Source of the DNA: Protopterus annectens | Lineage: Eukaryota > Chordata > Ceratodontiformes > Protopteridae | Direction of reading: 5' to 3' | NCBI RefSeq assembly: GCF_019279795.1 | Contig: NC_056744.1 | Span: 899,772,800-899,836,799, forward strand | DNA length: 64,000 nt | Part shown: one piece after another, positions 53,400 through 64,000 of the stretch | Numbering within the stretch: the stretch's first letter is position 1 | How the letters are laid out: each line of letters begins with the position of its first letter | Program-made: the position numbers and the translations under genes | The notes under the pieces: model-generated | Database searches by the model: none | The model's input: only the letters and a program-made list of their open reading frames with translations | Told to the model about the DNA's origin: nothing

Positions 53400-55870
53400 C
53401 ACAGGGTGATACGCTTGCCTTGACCAAGCTGTCTCAAAATAGGGACATTGTTATTAAACAAGCAGACGAAGGGGGTAATATTGTTGTAATGTCCAATTCA
53501 TTCTCTCTAAATAGGTGTTATATATTGCTGAATTGTAATGACGAATATCAGAAAATGTAATTTTGCTCTCTTACTCAAGTATAATTTGAGTTTAGAGAAT
53601 TATTACTAATTGCAATTGGTAGAGGTTTTTTTTTTCTTGGAAAGTACAACTGATGAACTTCTATTGACCTTGCACTTCCTTGTATTTTGCCCTCCACAAG
53701 ATTCACAAAAATGTAATTAATTTTCCACAGAAAATCTGTTGTTTCTCAGAAATGTGCCCTGGGGTTCAAAAAGGGATACTATGAGCAGTAAGCCCAACCA
53801 TGAGTGATCAGATTTTTGCAGTAACCCTTTTCTGATTCAGAGAAAGGCCCATCATGGTGATTTTACATGGCTGGAAGAATCCCAAATGGCCGCACTGTAT
53901 TACAATGAGGCATTTCAGGGGTGTGATGAATGTTAATTTGTCAAAGGCTAGAAATTCCCACAGAAAAGGACTTACACTACAGAATGATTCAGTGAATCCT
54001 GCAGCCGTGTAAATTCATATGGCTGGCTGTGATAATTAACACAGACAAAATGCTGTGTTCCCTTATTATAGTTAATGGGAGACACCATTTTACAGGTAAG
54101 TTTAGATAAGTTCAGTGCAGAAGTAGTGGTGGGAGGTGTTCAGTTTGTTTGTGTCTGTGAGTGTGTGTCTGATTGGATGGCCACAATAGGGGGTTAAGTA
54201 GGAGATCAAGAGTTTAGGTAGGTGTGTTGGTTGCGGTGTGTGTGTGTCTGTGTGGTTAATGGGTAAGTATGTTGATGAGTATGTTCTTACATAGGGGGTG
54301 CATATGAATACATTTCTTCATAGATTTTTTTTTTCTAGGGGGAGTTTTTTCCCCTTTGGATCATCCTATGGCTTATTACCCAGTGTCCTACATCCATCAC
54401 TAGGGCTACCAGCCACCTTATAACCTTGTCTGAATAGTCTGATCAGGCTGGGGCCAGCATGGATCTTAAAGACATTCTGAGGGTCTGTTTGCCAATATCT
54501 GCTGGGGGACTTTCCTTTATGACCTACTCCATTACTCCTCCCTGCCATATGGTTCTCGTGGTCATGTCCAAGGGGCAAACGTGAAATGGGGATGTGTGGC
54601 ATTTCACCCCACCTCAGCAGCATCTCAGCCATGACCACACCTCCCAATAGCAACATATGCAGCCACCACCAAGGATTGTCGCAGGAGAGGCCCACAGAAC
54701 TGCCCTCCCACCAGAGATGGTAACTCCCATCCCTCCTTATTGCTGTTTCAGTTATCAAAGCTGCTAATCAAATCCAGGTTGGCTGGAACATATTCAGGAC
54801 TTTATCCCTCTGTGCCACTGGAACTCGAATGTCTGCATGTTGGAGAGTGGCTGAGTGGGTGCCTCTGCCAATGTGATGTATAGGCCAAGATGTGCTGTTT
54901 AGCTCTGATAGTAATTATGGGAGATTCAAAGGTATGCAAAATAACTAATAATGAGTTCTTCTTTATTTTGGCTAATATGCCTCTGAGTGTCTCTGAATCA
55001 TATTTTATGCAAGCATGTATACTGTATCGACCTGCAGTAGGTAGGTAGTGGCTGTAGTCCTTGTCTGTAAATCCCAGGGGTGGTCCCCTAAAATGAATGA
55101 TAAGTCTTTTGGATTCTTTACCTCAAAACTATGTAACACAACTGCCATCATACATTAGGTATAGTGGTCATTTTCTAAATGCACTTCATACCATAGACTG
55201 AAAACAGAAGTATTTGTTTATTACTATTGATGTGTTAATTGTTTAAACTTATATTTGGTATGGAAGCTAGTTCTCATTTGGTATGGGATATTCCATCAGC
55301 TTCCCTTGTAAATGAATTAGTTACTGTTTTTTTATTTTTTTTTATTTTACTGGAGATTTCTTTCTTCATCTATGGGGTGCAGCAATTGTAGTGCATGCAA
55401 ATCTTCTTATGTGCCTACTTGAAGAGAAATATTTTTATACAGGACACTACATTTTTCAAAATGTATCATGGTATAAACATTATATAGATGATTTATTTAT
55501 GATTGCTATAGGCCTTGCATCTTGTTTGAATGTATTTACAACAGTAGGTTAGGCATTTCCTGTACTTCTAACACACAATTCAATAAGCATTAAACTTCTG
55601 GAAATATTTGCATATGAGCAAGATGGGACCATTAAGACAACTATGCTTGCTGCTACTGCCCACCCTTGTTATATGGTAATCTCTCTCCCTTATGGAGAAT
55701 CTGTTTGAGCACAGAGACTCTGCTCAGATAAACAGGAATACTGAACAATACCTCATGTCATCATTGACAGGTTGATCCAAAGGGGCTATTCTGAGAAGAT
55801 TAAGAATGGCTAGTAGATAGGCAGCATGGTTCCTACATGAGGCGCTCCTTTAGGAATATTATCTTGCCAG
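53400..55870 (+). mobile_element. Penelope-like element E, RT remnant with an internal foreign block
   Basis: LSQNRDIVIKQADEGGNIVV at 53430-53490 is the PLE start of RT, followed by worn FYxLPKIHKN-like sequence to 53800. The RT resumes at about 55080, with ITIDVLIV near 55225, a GAAIVVHANLLM block near 55375 and YKHYIDDLFMI at 55475-55510. A CSDKQEY...RLIQRGYSEKI thumb-like segment lies at 55730-55800. The gap between the two halves is about 1.2 kb longer than in the gene, so another element probably sits inside. No GIY-YIG domain was seen. Confidence 0.7.
53850..55050. other. Unassigned block inside PLE E
   Basis: The block separates the two RT halves of PLE E. It includes a 130-residue minus-strand frame at 54366-54758, Trp/Gly/His-rich, with no motif I recognise. 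Its ends were not located exactly. Confidence 0.35.
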
Positions 55871-56190
55871 AATAATGGGGAAGACATCTATTGTGTTAAC
55901 CTGATACATCCCATTTGTTGAGGCTATGACTAGTTATTAAGAAATATTGGTATATTGTTTCAACTTATTCTGGGTACTATAGTGAGTCAAACTTCAGAAA
56001 TTTCCTATAGGTTAATTAGAGTAGTGGGTATAATCTCTGATTCAGAGACATAGTAAATCCACAAAGAGAAACATTACATCATCATGTGATTACCTTGTCT
56101 CTGAATCAAATACTGCTTTGTCAGACTTGAGCGTGCTAATATCCTCCCTACCAGCCCACTTATTGCAGTAGCATAGACACCATCCATAAA
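55871..56190. other. No recognisable gene
   Basis: This may be the worn end of PLE E. There is no clear motif. Confidence 0.35.
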
Positions 56191-56315
<125 letters not shown>

Positions 56316-57242
56316 GCAAGCATTCTTAACTACCTCTCATAGTGAAACCAGACAGACAAGACAGACAAACAGGCAAACATATGCATCTGATCAGCCACAT
56401 TCATGCTCCTACAAATATGCACACACATGACTATACACATACACACACCCATGACTTTGCTATACTTACCTGTACCACCACTACACCTATAGGAGTGAAT
56501 GCCATCAAAAGATGGCATTCACTTTTTCTTCCTAGAAAAAACAATAAGGAACTCAGAAGGTCAGTTTTCCAGATTGCTCTGCTAAGTTAGTCCATTTCCA
56601 GGGGACTGCATATGGTTAATTAGCATTAGCCACTCTCATAGACTGCTGTATTAGCATGCAGCCTCCCCTGTGAAACTGTTCTCTGTTCTATGGCCCTACC
56701 AGAGGAAAACTAGGGTGGGAGACTGGTCTCTGAACTTGAAAGGCTTATTCTGATGCAGAAACCATCCAGGTTAAGGCTTCCACATCATGGATAGCATTTC
56801 TAAATCCCAGAGGAAGTGTTTTACCTACTCTGAGCTGAAAGGGAATGAATTAATTTGATCTTGCACATTATTATTTGTAATTTTTTATTTGAGTGAGTGT
56901 TTTGGAAATTAATATTTATATTTGTTACCCTTTAAGATTGCTTTCACTAACTATGCATTAAATTTTAGAGGCTTCTTTATCTTTCTTTTAATTTTTACAG
57001 CTGTTCTGCTGTCATTCCAGAGTAAATCAAATATTTAAAAATGTTTAAAATATACTTAATGTGACGTGTTCTTCTGTGGACATTTTGTCTTAATTAGTGT
57101 TTCTGGTATTCTGATGAATATTCTTGCTACATGCTAAGAGTGTAACCTATAATGAAATCTAATTTGTTAAATATATTTTTAATGAGAACCCATTAGATAA
57201 GTCACTGCTTTGCTTATATTAAAAAGATATATGGAACTGTGT
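56316..57242. other. No recognisable gene
   Basis: A small inverted repeat, AGTGAATGCCATC and GATGGCATTCACT, lies at 56493-56523. Nothing else was recognised. Confidence 0.45.
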
Positions 57243-57365
57243 GACGACATGCGTGAATGGGCCTTCCTTCGTTGAAGGTTGTGCGTTAGGCCCGGCAAGC
57301 CAGCATGTAAAACTCTACCCATCATTAACCGGAGTTCCGCTCGCTGTGGCATAACGCGAAAAAAA
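57243..57365 (+). mobile_element. SINE 3' part (same family as 59176-59415)
   Basis: GACATGCGTGAATGGGCCT, TTCGTTGAAGG(G)TGTGCG, GGC(C)CGGCAAG and GGAGTTCCGCT occur in the order found in the full copy at 59176-59415. The tRNA-like head is absent and the A-rich tail follows at 57359. Confidence 0.75.
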
Positions 57366-58038
57366 AAGAAAAAAAGACACACACACACACACAATAGTAA
57401 CATTTTCAGACATAAATAAGGCAGGCATGGGCAAATGTGCACCTAATAACAACAGGTAATGTAAACAATAAAGGGCATCAGTCAGTACAAATAAGCTAGT
57501 TACAAAATTCAGAGAAGCAGTAGAGACAACTAGAAATAACAAAGCAGGGTGTAGATTAGAAGGAAAATTGACAGGATTGTTGCCCCCCCCCCCATCTTTA
57601 AGGCAAACTACCCAAGCAAATGGCTTACATTACAGAAAAGTTTTAAAATGGTATCAAATTTAACTAACTCCTTATAGCTGAAAAAGAAATACAAATCAAA
57701 GATTCAGAGCAGGGGAGCAGGATCATTAAAAAGGACAGGTAAGGACAGGAGAGAGGAAAAGTAAGAAAAGTTAAAAAAAGAGGTGGATGAATAAAATCCT
57801 AGGATGGGAGATTGACAGTTCTACAACTATAACTTGTCTATAATACACAACTTGCCAGATTGCAGATGCCTTGATTGAGGTTGTTGCAGCTGGGACTTTG
57901 CCCTTGCTATGAAATGCTTTAATCTTTGGGTTCATTGCGGAAGGAATAATGCCCAACACACTGTGAATCATTGTGTAAATAGGCAAGCCAAAATGTAGCT
58001 CCAGCAGTAAACTGAGCTAGGATCACAAAATTTAACCA
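57366..58038. other. No recognisable gene
   Basis: A CA run and a C9 run are present. The open frames have no family features. Confidence 0.45.
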
Positions 58039-58100
58039 ACAAAACACACACTATTCGCTCAGGTAACTCCCAAATAAATTATTTAATAAGCAAATAAAAA

Positions 58101-58132
58101 GCAGGCTTTCACCCCAATAAGTGCTTCTTCAG
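58101..58132 (-). ncRNA. Hammerhead-like motif in PLE F left arm
   Basis: On the minus strand CTGAAGA (58126-58132) is followed by AGCACTTATTGGGGT and GAAA (58107-58110). Stem II pairing is partial. The inverted partner in the right arm is split by the SINE and damaged. Confidence 0.35.
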
Positions 58133-58354
58133 GCAATAATGTAACACATGAGAAATTACAGTAAAAAAATATTGGATACACAGCCACATGTCAGTAGAAC
58201 ACCAGTAAAATTGATCTAATATGTCTACAATTCAAAACAGGTTTAATTCATACTGCTTTATTTAAACCTTGATAAAAACTGCTTTAAGGGTACAAATCCA
58301 TTTATACTCTTCATTCTCTATCAAAGTAACAAAATCACCCTCACTGATAGTGTC

Positions 58355-58749
58355 TCAACACAAGACAGCAAATTTAAAAGTACGTTCCTCACCTTCTTTC
58401 TTAATATGTTTAAATAGCACATTTACTTCATTACTCCCTCTAATATCTGATAAGTGCTGAAAGTTGCTTTCCTTCAAATTTCTATTAGTCTTACCTATAT
58501 AAAAGGCAGGACAAGCTACACATAAAGCAATGCATATCACATTTTCACTGTTGCAGTCATCAAAAGTAGGGATAAAAAAATGTTAATGTATGCTTTAAAC
58601 TGTTCCTCTTTATAAGTGTATTTACAAAAACTGCATTTATAGCACGTACATGTTCCTTTCCTTTGACTGTGTCTCCCATCTAATGTATTATGCTGCACTT
58701 CATAACATAACATTTGCTTTAACATTATATATTTCTTAAAGCACTTCAT
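58355..58749 (-). pseudogene. PLE F Cys cluster and GIY-YIG endonuclease
   Basis: GTCTCYKCSFCKYTY is the Cys-rich knuckle that precedes the endonuclease in PLEs. The next frame reads MICIALCVACPAFYIGKTNR and then FQHLSDIRGSNEVNVLFKHI. FYIGKT is the GIY-YIG signature. A frame change of a few bases lies near 58540. The RT is missing through 5' truncation. Confidence 0.8.
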
Positions 58750-58786
58750 AACATAACATTTGCTTTAACATTATATATTTCTTAAA
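58695..58786. repeat. Perfect 46-bp tandem duplication
   Basis: The unit from GCACTTCATAACATAAC to ATTTCTTAAA occurs at 58695-58740 and again at 58741-58786 without a difference, so the duplication is recent compared with the PLE it lies in. Confidence 0.95.
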
Positions 58787-59175
58787 ACTAAAGAGATGCT
58801 GATCTAAAATTCTAGTAGTTGAATCCCTGAACCCCTGCTAACATCTTCTCATACTTTTAATTACGTCTTGTATTTTATTGGCCGTAGTGTTGTAGGTTAT
58901 ATATACCTCATCTGTGTATTACTAATAGCACAACATTGTTGATGCTTAGTATTATCTGAAAACAATGGCCCGTCACCCTCTACCTTCTCTTCGTAGTCAT
59001 TTCCTTTGTGTCATTCACTTCATGTGGATAGTAATGTCTATATAGAAAATCATGCTCCGTACTATCAGGCACTTCATAAAGTCTATCATCCTTAGTATTT
59101 TACCTACTGACCCATATCCTGACATGTGACTGTGTATCCAATGGTTATTAAGCATTGTATTATTGAAAAGCACTT

Positions 59176-59415
59176 ACACTGCAGTGGTGGTGCTGCGGTA
59201 GCGTTGTTGCCTCACAGTAAGACGTTGTCCTGTTCGATTCTCAGCTAAAGCGTTTTCTGTGTGGAGACATGCGTGAATGGGCGTACCTTCGTTGAAGGGT
59301 GTGCATCAGGCCTGGCAAGTCGGTACGTAAAAATCTACTGCCAATCATTAGCAGACCGGAGTTCCGCTGTGGCGACCCCTAACCGGGAAAAGCCGAAAGA
59401 TACAACAACAACAAC
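59176..59415 (+). mobile_element. tRNA-derived SINE with RTE-like tail, complete
   Basis: A perfect 17-bp duplication, ATTATTGAAAAGCACTT, lies at 59159-59175 and 59416-59432. The head has GCGGTAGCGTTGTTGCC (A box region, 59195-59211) and TGTTCGATTCTC (B box, 59231-59242). The tail CGGAGTTCCGCTGTGGCGAC with CCGGGAAAAGCCGAAAG and a (ACA)n end resembles the 3' end of RTE-group LINEs found in other vertebrate SINEs. It inserted into the right arm of PLE F. Confidence 0.85.
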
Positions 59416-59501
59416 ATTATTGAAAAGCACTTCTAGGTGTAAAAGCTTGCTTTTTATTTGTTTATTAAATTATTTATCTGGGAATTACCTGAGCCATTCT
59501 T

Positions 59502-59587
59502 GAGTGTTTTGTTTATTGTGTAAATAACGAATGCCAGGCATGTTCTACAACCCTGGAATGGTGTTATTTACACAATAACAAACACTC
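59502..59587. repeat. Imperfect hairpin, arms about 35 bp
   Basis: GAGTGTTTTGTTTATTGTGT with AAATAACGAATGCCAGG at 59502-59537 is answered by the inverse at 59552-59587. It adjoins the outer end of PLE F. Confidence 0.75.
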
Positions 59588-59663
59588 TGGAGGGCATTAC
59601 TGCACTTAGAGAAATGGGTATCTTTTAATTTGTTTTGTATTTGTTTTTGTTGTCTTTTTAATT

Positions 59664-59700
<37 letters not shown>

Positions 59701-59992
59701 TATTTTACTATTTTTGATGTAATGTTGCAGATATGTAGTATATGCAATCATTGTTGGAGGAAGTATGTTACATCCAAAATATAACTTTGGTAAGTATTTA
59801 ATGAGTACAGGAAGGCACAGACACACACATCCATACACACCCATACACATTCAGAAGCACAGACAGACATACAAGCATATAAATAGAAACATACACATTC
59901 AAAAATTCAGATGGACTTGCATGCTTATGAATATTAACAAACATTCAGACCCACACACAACAAGTACAACCAATTTCAAATTCACATGTTAT
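59588..59992. other. No gene; (CT)n and (AT)n tracts
   Basis: A CT run (59664-59680) leads into an AT run (59681-59701). Beyond it lie A-rich sequence with ACACA words and CATGTTAT at 59985-59992, the left target duplication of the hAT-like element. Confidence 0.8.
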
Positions 59993-61353
59993 CAGGGCTG
60001 GTGTTAGCATTTTGGGGGCCCCCAGCAAATGTCAAGTTGGGGGGACCCCTAGGCACTTTCAGTCTAAGTATCAATCTGTCACTGCCACCCCTCCTAAACA
60101 AGCTTTTAGTTCATACCGCAACATTTTAGGAATAATATGCACAGAGTGACCTGTAGCTACAATGCTGTTACATTACAACAGGCATATGTACCACACTATG
60201 TTGACACATCTCACAAAAGAACATTTGCAGTGACTGGCATTTAGCTGCAACAATGATAAATTATAACAACTTTATGTACAGGGCTGAACTTAAGTGAAAT
60301 GGTGCCCCCGGCACTGTCTACTGTTTCAGCACCCCCCACCACTCCCCAAACACACACACACGCATCCTGAAGTGCTCCACTCTGTTCCCCCATCTTGGGG
60401 TGCCCATACTCTGCAGATTACTTTTTTCTTCCTTTTTTGACATTTTGCTTTACTTTTCAGCTTATTCAAGAATTCATGACTTTAAAATGCACTTCAGGCA
60501 ATATATATATATATATATTTTTTTCCACAATCTCTTCACCAACAATGGCTTGAACAGAAATTATGATTAAGGGAAGAAATCCAGTGTTGCTGTTCAGCTT
60601 CAGTTTTCATTGCATCATTTCAACATACCTTTCTTGATCATGATAACACAGTGCCCCCAGAAGCTACTGGGCTATAGATGCTCTGGTATCCACTTTAGGG
60701 CATTTTCTCCATCCTTTTCATCCATGAGTGGCCTAAACAATAATTATGAGTAAGAAAAGAATTTCAGTCTTATTTTTTTTTTCTTTCAAGGGAGGCATAA
60801 GCTCTGCCCAAGGCTTAATGTTCAAAACTGAAAAAATAGTATCTCACAAGAAACTAACAAGACAATTGTTGTGAGGATACACAGGTCCTATCTGGAAATC
60901 TGCTTGCCCCCCCAACAAAAAGACAGTCACTGCCTATGCATCCCTCCAGTGTTAGACTGGGATGAAAGCAAAGGTTCAAACTGCCACACTCATGTATTTG
61001 AAGTGACTGCTGTCATACATATACACATATGTACCTCTTAATTTCCCACCCATAACCCTCAAAGGCAGCCACCTGTATACATTCCTGATGCGTGATTTGG
61101 AGAAATTTGAAAAAAATATATTGTATTCTACTTTGTTGCTCTTAGACAGTACACTGGCCCTATGCAAACTATATTAACCTTCATTTTACACTTCTGAGGT
61201 CTGTGAGAAAAGTAAAAGAAACAATGTCCCCAACACAAACACAAGCTATAATGACCTGCTTTGCACACCTTGAAGGTTTGACTGTGATGAAAATTAAAGC
61301 AGTATTAATCACACAGTTCCCAGCTCCTCAAGCATAACCTGCAGCACCTTTCT

Positions 61354-61435
<82 letters not shown>

Positions 61436-62005
61436 CTCAGCAGGTCTGGTTTTAGCATGTGTGCGACTGACAGCAGAAGCCATGATCAGCTTTATCCTTA
61501 CAGGGACATATCACAACCTTGTTCAGGTTAAAGAGAATAATCAGGAAATTAGTACATGTTTCTCATTTTCCACAACCAGCAGCAGCTTTTGTGGGGCCCC
61601 CAATTAGTCAAGGATGACTAAGGGGGCCTGCTGCAGCCACGAGTATTAACAGGTACCTAAAACTGGCTATGTTATTAGTTTTAGTGAAGAGAATGTCCAC
61701 CAGCAAGGCTTAACTAAGCTAGGGACACTATATGAGTGGTAGAACATATTAAATGACATTGTGAAGCCTGTTACTTTATAAAACACTGTTACTATAACCA
61801 GAGAAAATTTTAGAGGAACTATAAACAAGAGTGATTACTACCCACCCAGTTTATTAATTATACAAGGCAGCTGTACTAGCTTTTGTTGGTCTGACAGACA
61901 TGTTATAAAATATTAAGATAAGATAACTTGCTGTGGTTGGGGGCCCCCCAGGAACAGGGGGCCCCCAGCGACCGCAGGGTTCGCTGGTGCCTAAAGCCAG
62001 CTATG
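59993..62005. mobile_element. hAT-like DNA transposon, non-autonomous
   Basis: An 8-bp duplication, CATGTTAT, lies at 59985-59992 and 62006-62013, the size made by hAT transposases. The left end CAGGGCTGGTGTTAGCA and the inverse of the right end, CATAGCTGGCTTTAGGCA, are similar. Both ends continue into GGGGGCCCCC-type blocks. There is no transposase. The interior holds further hAT-like ends (CAGGGCTGAACTTAAG at 60282, CAGGTCTGGTTTTAGCA at 61441, and an inverse near 61670) and a CA array, so smaller relatives may be nested. Confidence 0.6.
61356..61434. repeat. (CA)39 microsatellite
   Basis: A pure CA run lies inside the hAT-like element. Confidence 0.95.
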
Positions 62006-62013
62006 CATGTTAT

Positions 62014-63127
62014 TTACAAAATACATAGGATACAACGTACTACAGCTCTCTCATCCCACCTTAACCCCCCCCACCTTTCTTTCCTTACATTTACTTTCTG
62101 TCCCTGATTTTGAAAATATTGCAGATGTTTAACAGTGAAAAACACTGAGTTAATGTTTAACAAAAATGTGTTGATGGACTGCCTATGTCGGTCAGTCTCT
62201 CTTTTATTTACTCTCTCACTTCCGGTTTCTTACATACAAGCATACACACTCTAATGCACTCTGAAAAAGAAATATAAACATGCATGCATTCACACATATA
62301 CACACACACATATACATACAGACAAAAATGCTTTTTGTTTTCAATTTTTTTATTTACTTTTCATTTTAATTTTACAGTCACTAATCAGTAATCATAAAAC
62401 ATGGTGGCCATTTCCTTTTGAAGAGTCTGAGCTTCATGGCAGCGCATAATTTTCTAGGGTGAAGTGACATACTTGTTTTTCAATGGGCATTACCTGTACA
62501 TTAATATCCTGTTGAAGAATGTTTGTTCTCCAGTCAGGGTAGCAATGTACAGTTTGCCCATTCTGTAAAGTAAGTCTAATGGTGCAGGAGGTTTTGCTCC
62601 TTGCATGATTGCACCATTAGAAAAATTACTATTATCTTGTACAATTTTGTTTTATCATTGGTTAATTTTGACAAATTCACATTTTGCAAACTGACCAGCA
62701 TCTTTACAGGAAGAAAAAAGTATGTCTGTTTTTAAAGCAACATCATTGACAAGACAGCTGGTTAGACACTGCATTTAAAAACCTGGAAGGTGGTGTTAGG
62801 CAGAGTGATTCTTTTTTCCTTAGAGGAAAAATCAGTAAGTGTATATGTATACAGTGCTTTGCTAAAGTCAAAACATTGCATGTATTATTTTTTATAACTA
62901 CCCATTTGATAGGTAATGAGATGATAGGTAATGAGATGATAGCAACACTGGAGACAGTCAGTGGCTTGGTTTGTAGCACTGAGGAGGTGTATAAATGTAG
63001 CTGGTATATGACTCACCAGCTCACATGCAAAAGTCATGCACCTTAGGAAATCCAGCAAAGGAACAAATCAGATTATAATATAAGAATTCAATAGACTAAG
63101 GAGAATAGACAGCCATGTTAGAGTGTG
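62014..63127. other. No recognisable gene
   Basis: There is a 15-bp tandem duplication (GATAGGTAATGAGAT twice at 62908-62937). No coding or family signal was seen. Confidence 0.5.
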
Positions 63128-63145
63128 TGGGTATCTATATATCTA

Positions 63146-63202
<57 letters not shown>
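63128..63202. repeat. (TA)n then (GT)n microsatellite
   Basis: A TATC/TA run passes into a GT run of about ten units. Confidence 0.95.
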
Positions 63203-63240
63203 TTATATCTATCTATGTATCTGAGTCTACTAAATATAAT

Positions 63241-63556
63241 CAAACAAAAATCCTACTAAAACCTTGAGGAGGTGGGTAGGAGTCAAGAGCATATGTGTTA
63301 ATTGTACTCCAGTCAGATTACATCTAGATGAAACCTTGCTGATATGATGCCTTTATCAAAGATTTTTTCCAGTACTCTCTCCAAGGTATGACAGCCAGTG
63401 CAGATGCTCCTGACTCCTGCCCACCTCCTCAAGGTTTTAGCAGGATTTTTGTTTGCTTCCTCTTAGCCCCTTCTTGCAACCTTTACTTATAAGAGGTTTA
63501 GTCAGCTGCACCCCATGCGTACTTCAGACTGAGTCACACAGTTCTTCTAAAACTTT
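63241..63556. mobile_element. 316-bp insertion with 15-bp target duplication and inverted arms
   Basis: TCTACTAAATATAAT occurs at 63226-63240 and 63557-63571. The insert begins with an arm AACAAAAATCCTACTAAAAC to about 63291, whose inverse lies at about 63399-63453. Between them is GCTGATATGATGCCTTTATC, loosely like the CTGATGATGCCC of the PLE A arm. There is no coding sequence. A PLE-derived or SINE-like origin is possible. Confidence 0.55.
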
Positions 63557-63571
63557 TCTACTAAATATAAT

Positions 63572-64000
63572 GGAAAGATCCACCCAAACGTCAATCAGAA
63601 TATGTTGACGTGCTACTGTGCATGTGCTGACCTATAACCTCGGTGCATGTAAAATTAAAACTTAAAGAAAACAAACAAAAACAGCTTATAGTCTTAACCT
63701 TCTGCATTAATTGCCAGACAAGCAGGCGTTCCTTTGTATTTATTTCTTTGGTGTACTTCCAGTGCACCTAGAGTATCCTCTTCTCTTTAATGCAGCTACA
63801 GTTTCTGATTTATTAGTCTGTTACAACAGCTTTTTTTAAAGGGCACAGAGTCATGCAATTTGCATATATTACTTCAGTATTCCTTGTCAGTTGCCACTCT
63901 TATGAAGTGCACTCTTATATACTATCTGCTAATGTTGGGGCATTGCGCCGTCCATGATGCCACAGAAAGATGTGCATGTGAGCTCACTTAATAACTACAG
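63572..64000. other. No recognisable gene
   Basis: No motif was recognised up to the end of the window. Confidence 0.45.

Larger units (their letters stand above)
58039..59511 (-). mobile_element. Penelope-like element F with inverted arms, holding a SINE
   Basis: The left arm (58039 to about 58200) and right arm (about 59115-59511) are inverted copies: CTCAGGTAA(C/T)TCCCAAATAA and its inverse, then AAGCAAATAAAAAGCAGGCT and its inverse, then the ACATG(T)(G/A)(G/A)CTGTGTATCCAAT region. The centre encodes a Cys-rich region and a GIY-YIG domain on the minus strand (58355-58749). The right arm is split by a SINE (59176-59415). The architecture equals that of element A. Confidence 0.8.

Noticed and set aside
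54366-54758. A 130-residue frame as a host gene
   Set aside because: It lies between the two halves of a PLE gene and has no recognised domain, so a repeat origin is more likely.

Overview
The window reads as intergenic DNA from a vertebrate with a large, repeat-crowded genome. The combination of Penelope-like elements (PLEs), a DIRS retroelement, CR1/L2-like and L1/Tx1-like LINEs, a V-SINE, Tc1, Harbinger-like and hAT-like DNA transposons and long CA/TA microsatellites fits an amphibian, lungfish or basal ray-finned fish better than a bird or mammal, but the species cannot be fixed from this sequence. No host protein gene, tRNA or rRNA gene was recognised. One weak candidate host exon is noted near 44.2 kb.

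Layout. 1-12.2 kb is DNA-transposon country: a solo Tc1-like end (1.3-1.5 kb), a Myb/SANT-like ORF relic (2.0-2.4 kb), a worn CR1 fragment (2.6-3.1 kb), a complete-ended Tc1 copy (3250-6315) carrying a Penelope insertion, two foldback MITEs that share a core block (7.6-7.9 and 9.1-9.6 kb) and a Harbinger-like element (about 10.0-12.1 kb). 13.2-15.6 kb is a nearly full-length but broken PLE. 16.7-24.9 kb is a broken DIRS-family element (18712-22928) flanked by a 1.97-kb direct duplication; the right copy runs straight into the 5' UTR of a CR1/L2-like LINE.

That LINE (about 24.9-38.2 kb, + strand) has been split by later insertions: a tandem PLE array (26.4-29.8 kb, itself holding a 174-bp hairpin element), a LINE of a different family (31.3-32.8 kb) and an L1-like element (32.8-36.2 kb, - strand). 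A second L1-like element (38.2-42.36 kb, + strand) follows, holding a CR1 3' fragment and a V-SINE. 44.9-53.2 kb is three CR1/L2-like pieces on the - strand, joined in an odd order. 53.4-56 kb and 58.0-59.5 kb are further PLE remnants, 59993-62005 is a hAT-like element with an 8-bp target duplication, and 63241-63556 is a small insertion with a 15-bp target duplication.

How the parts relate. The most unusual thread is the PLE material. At least six copies from several lineages are present, most keep the GIY-YIG endonuclease, several end in inverted arms, and several arms carry hammerhead-ribozyme-like cores (CTGANGA...GAAA). The second thread is a LINE-SINE partnership: a V-SINE, a LINE and a solo fragment share the same 3' tail. 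The third is the long duplication around the DIRS copy, which points to insertion by replication-type repair or to a structural rearrangement.
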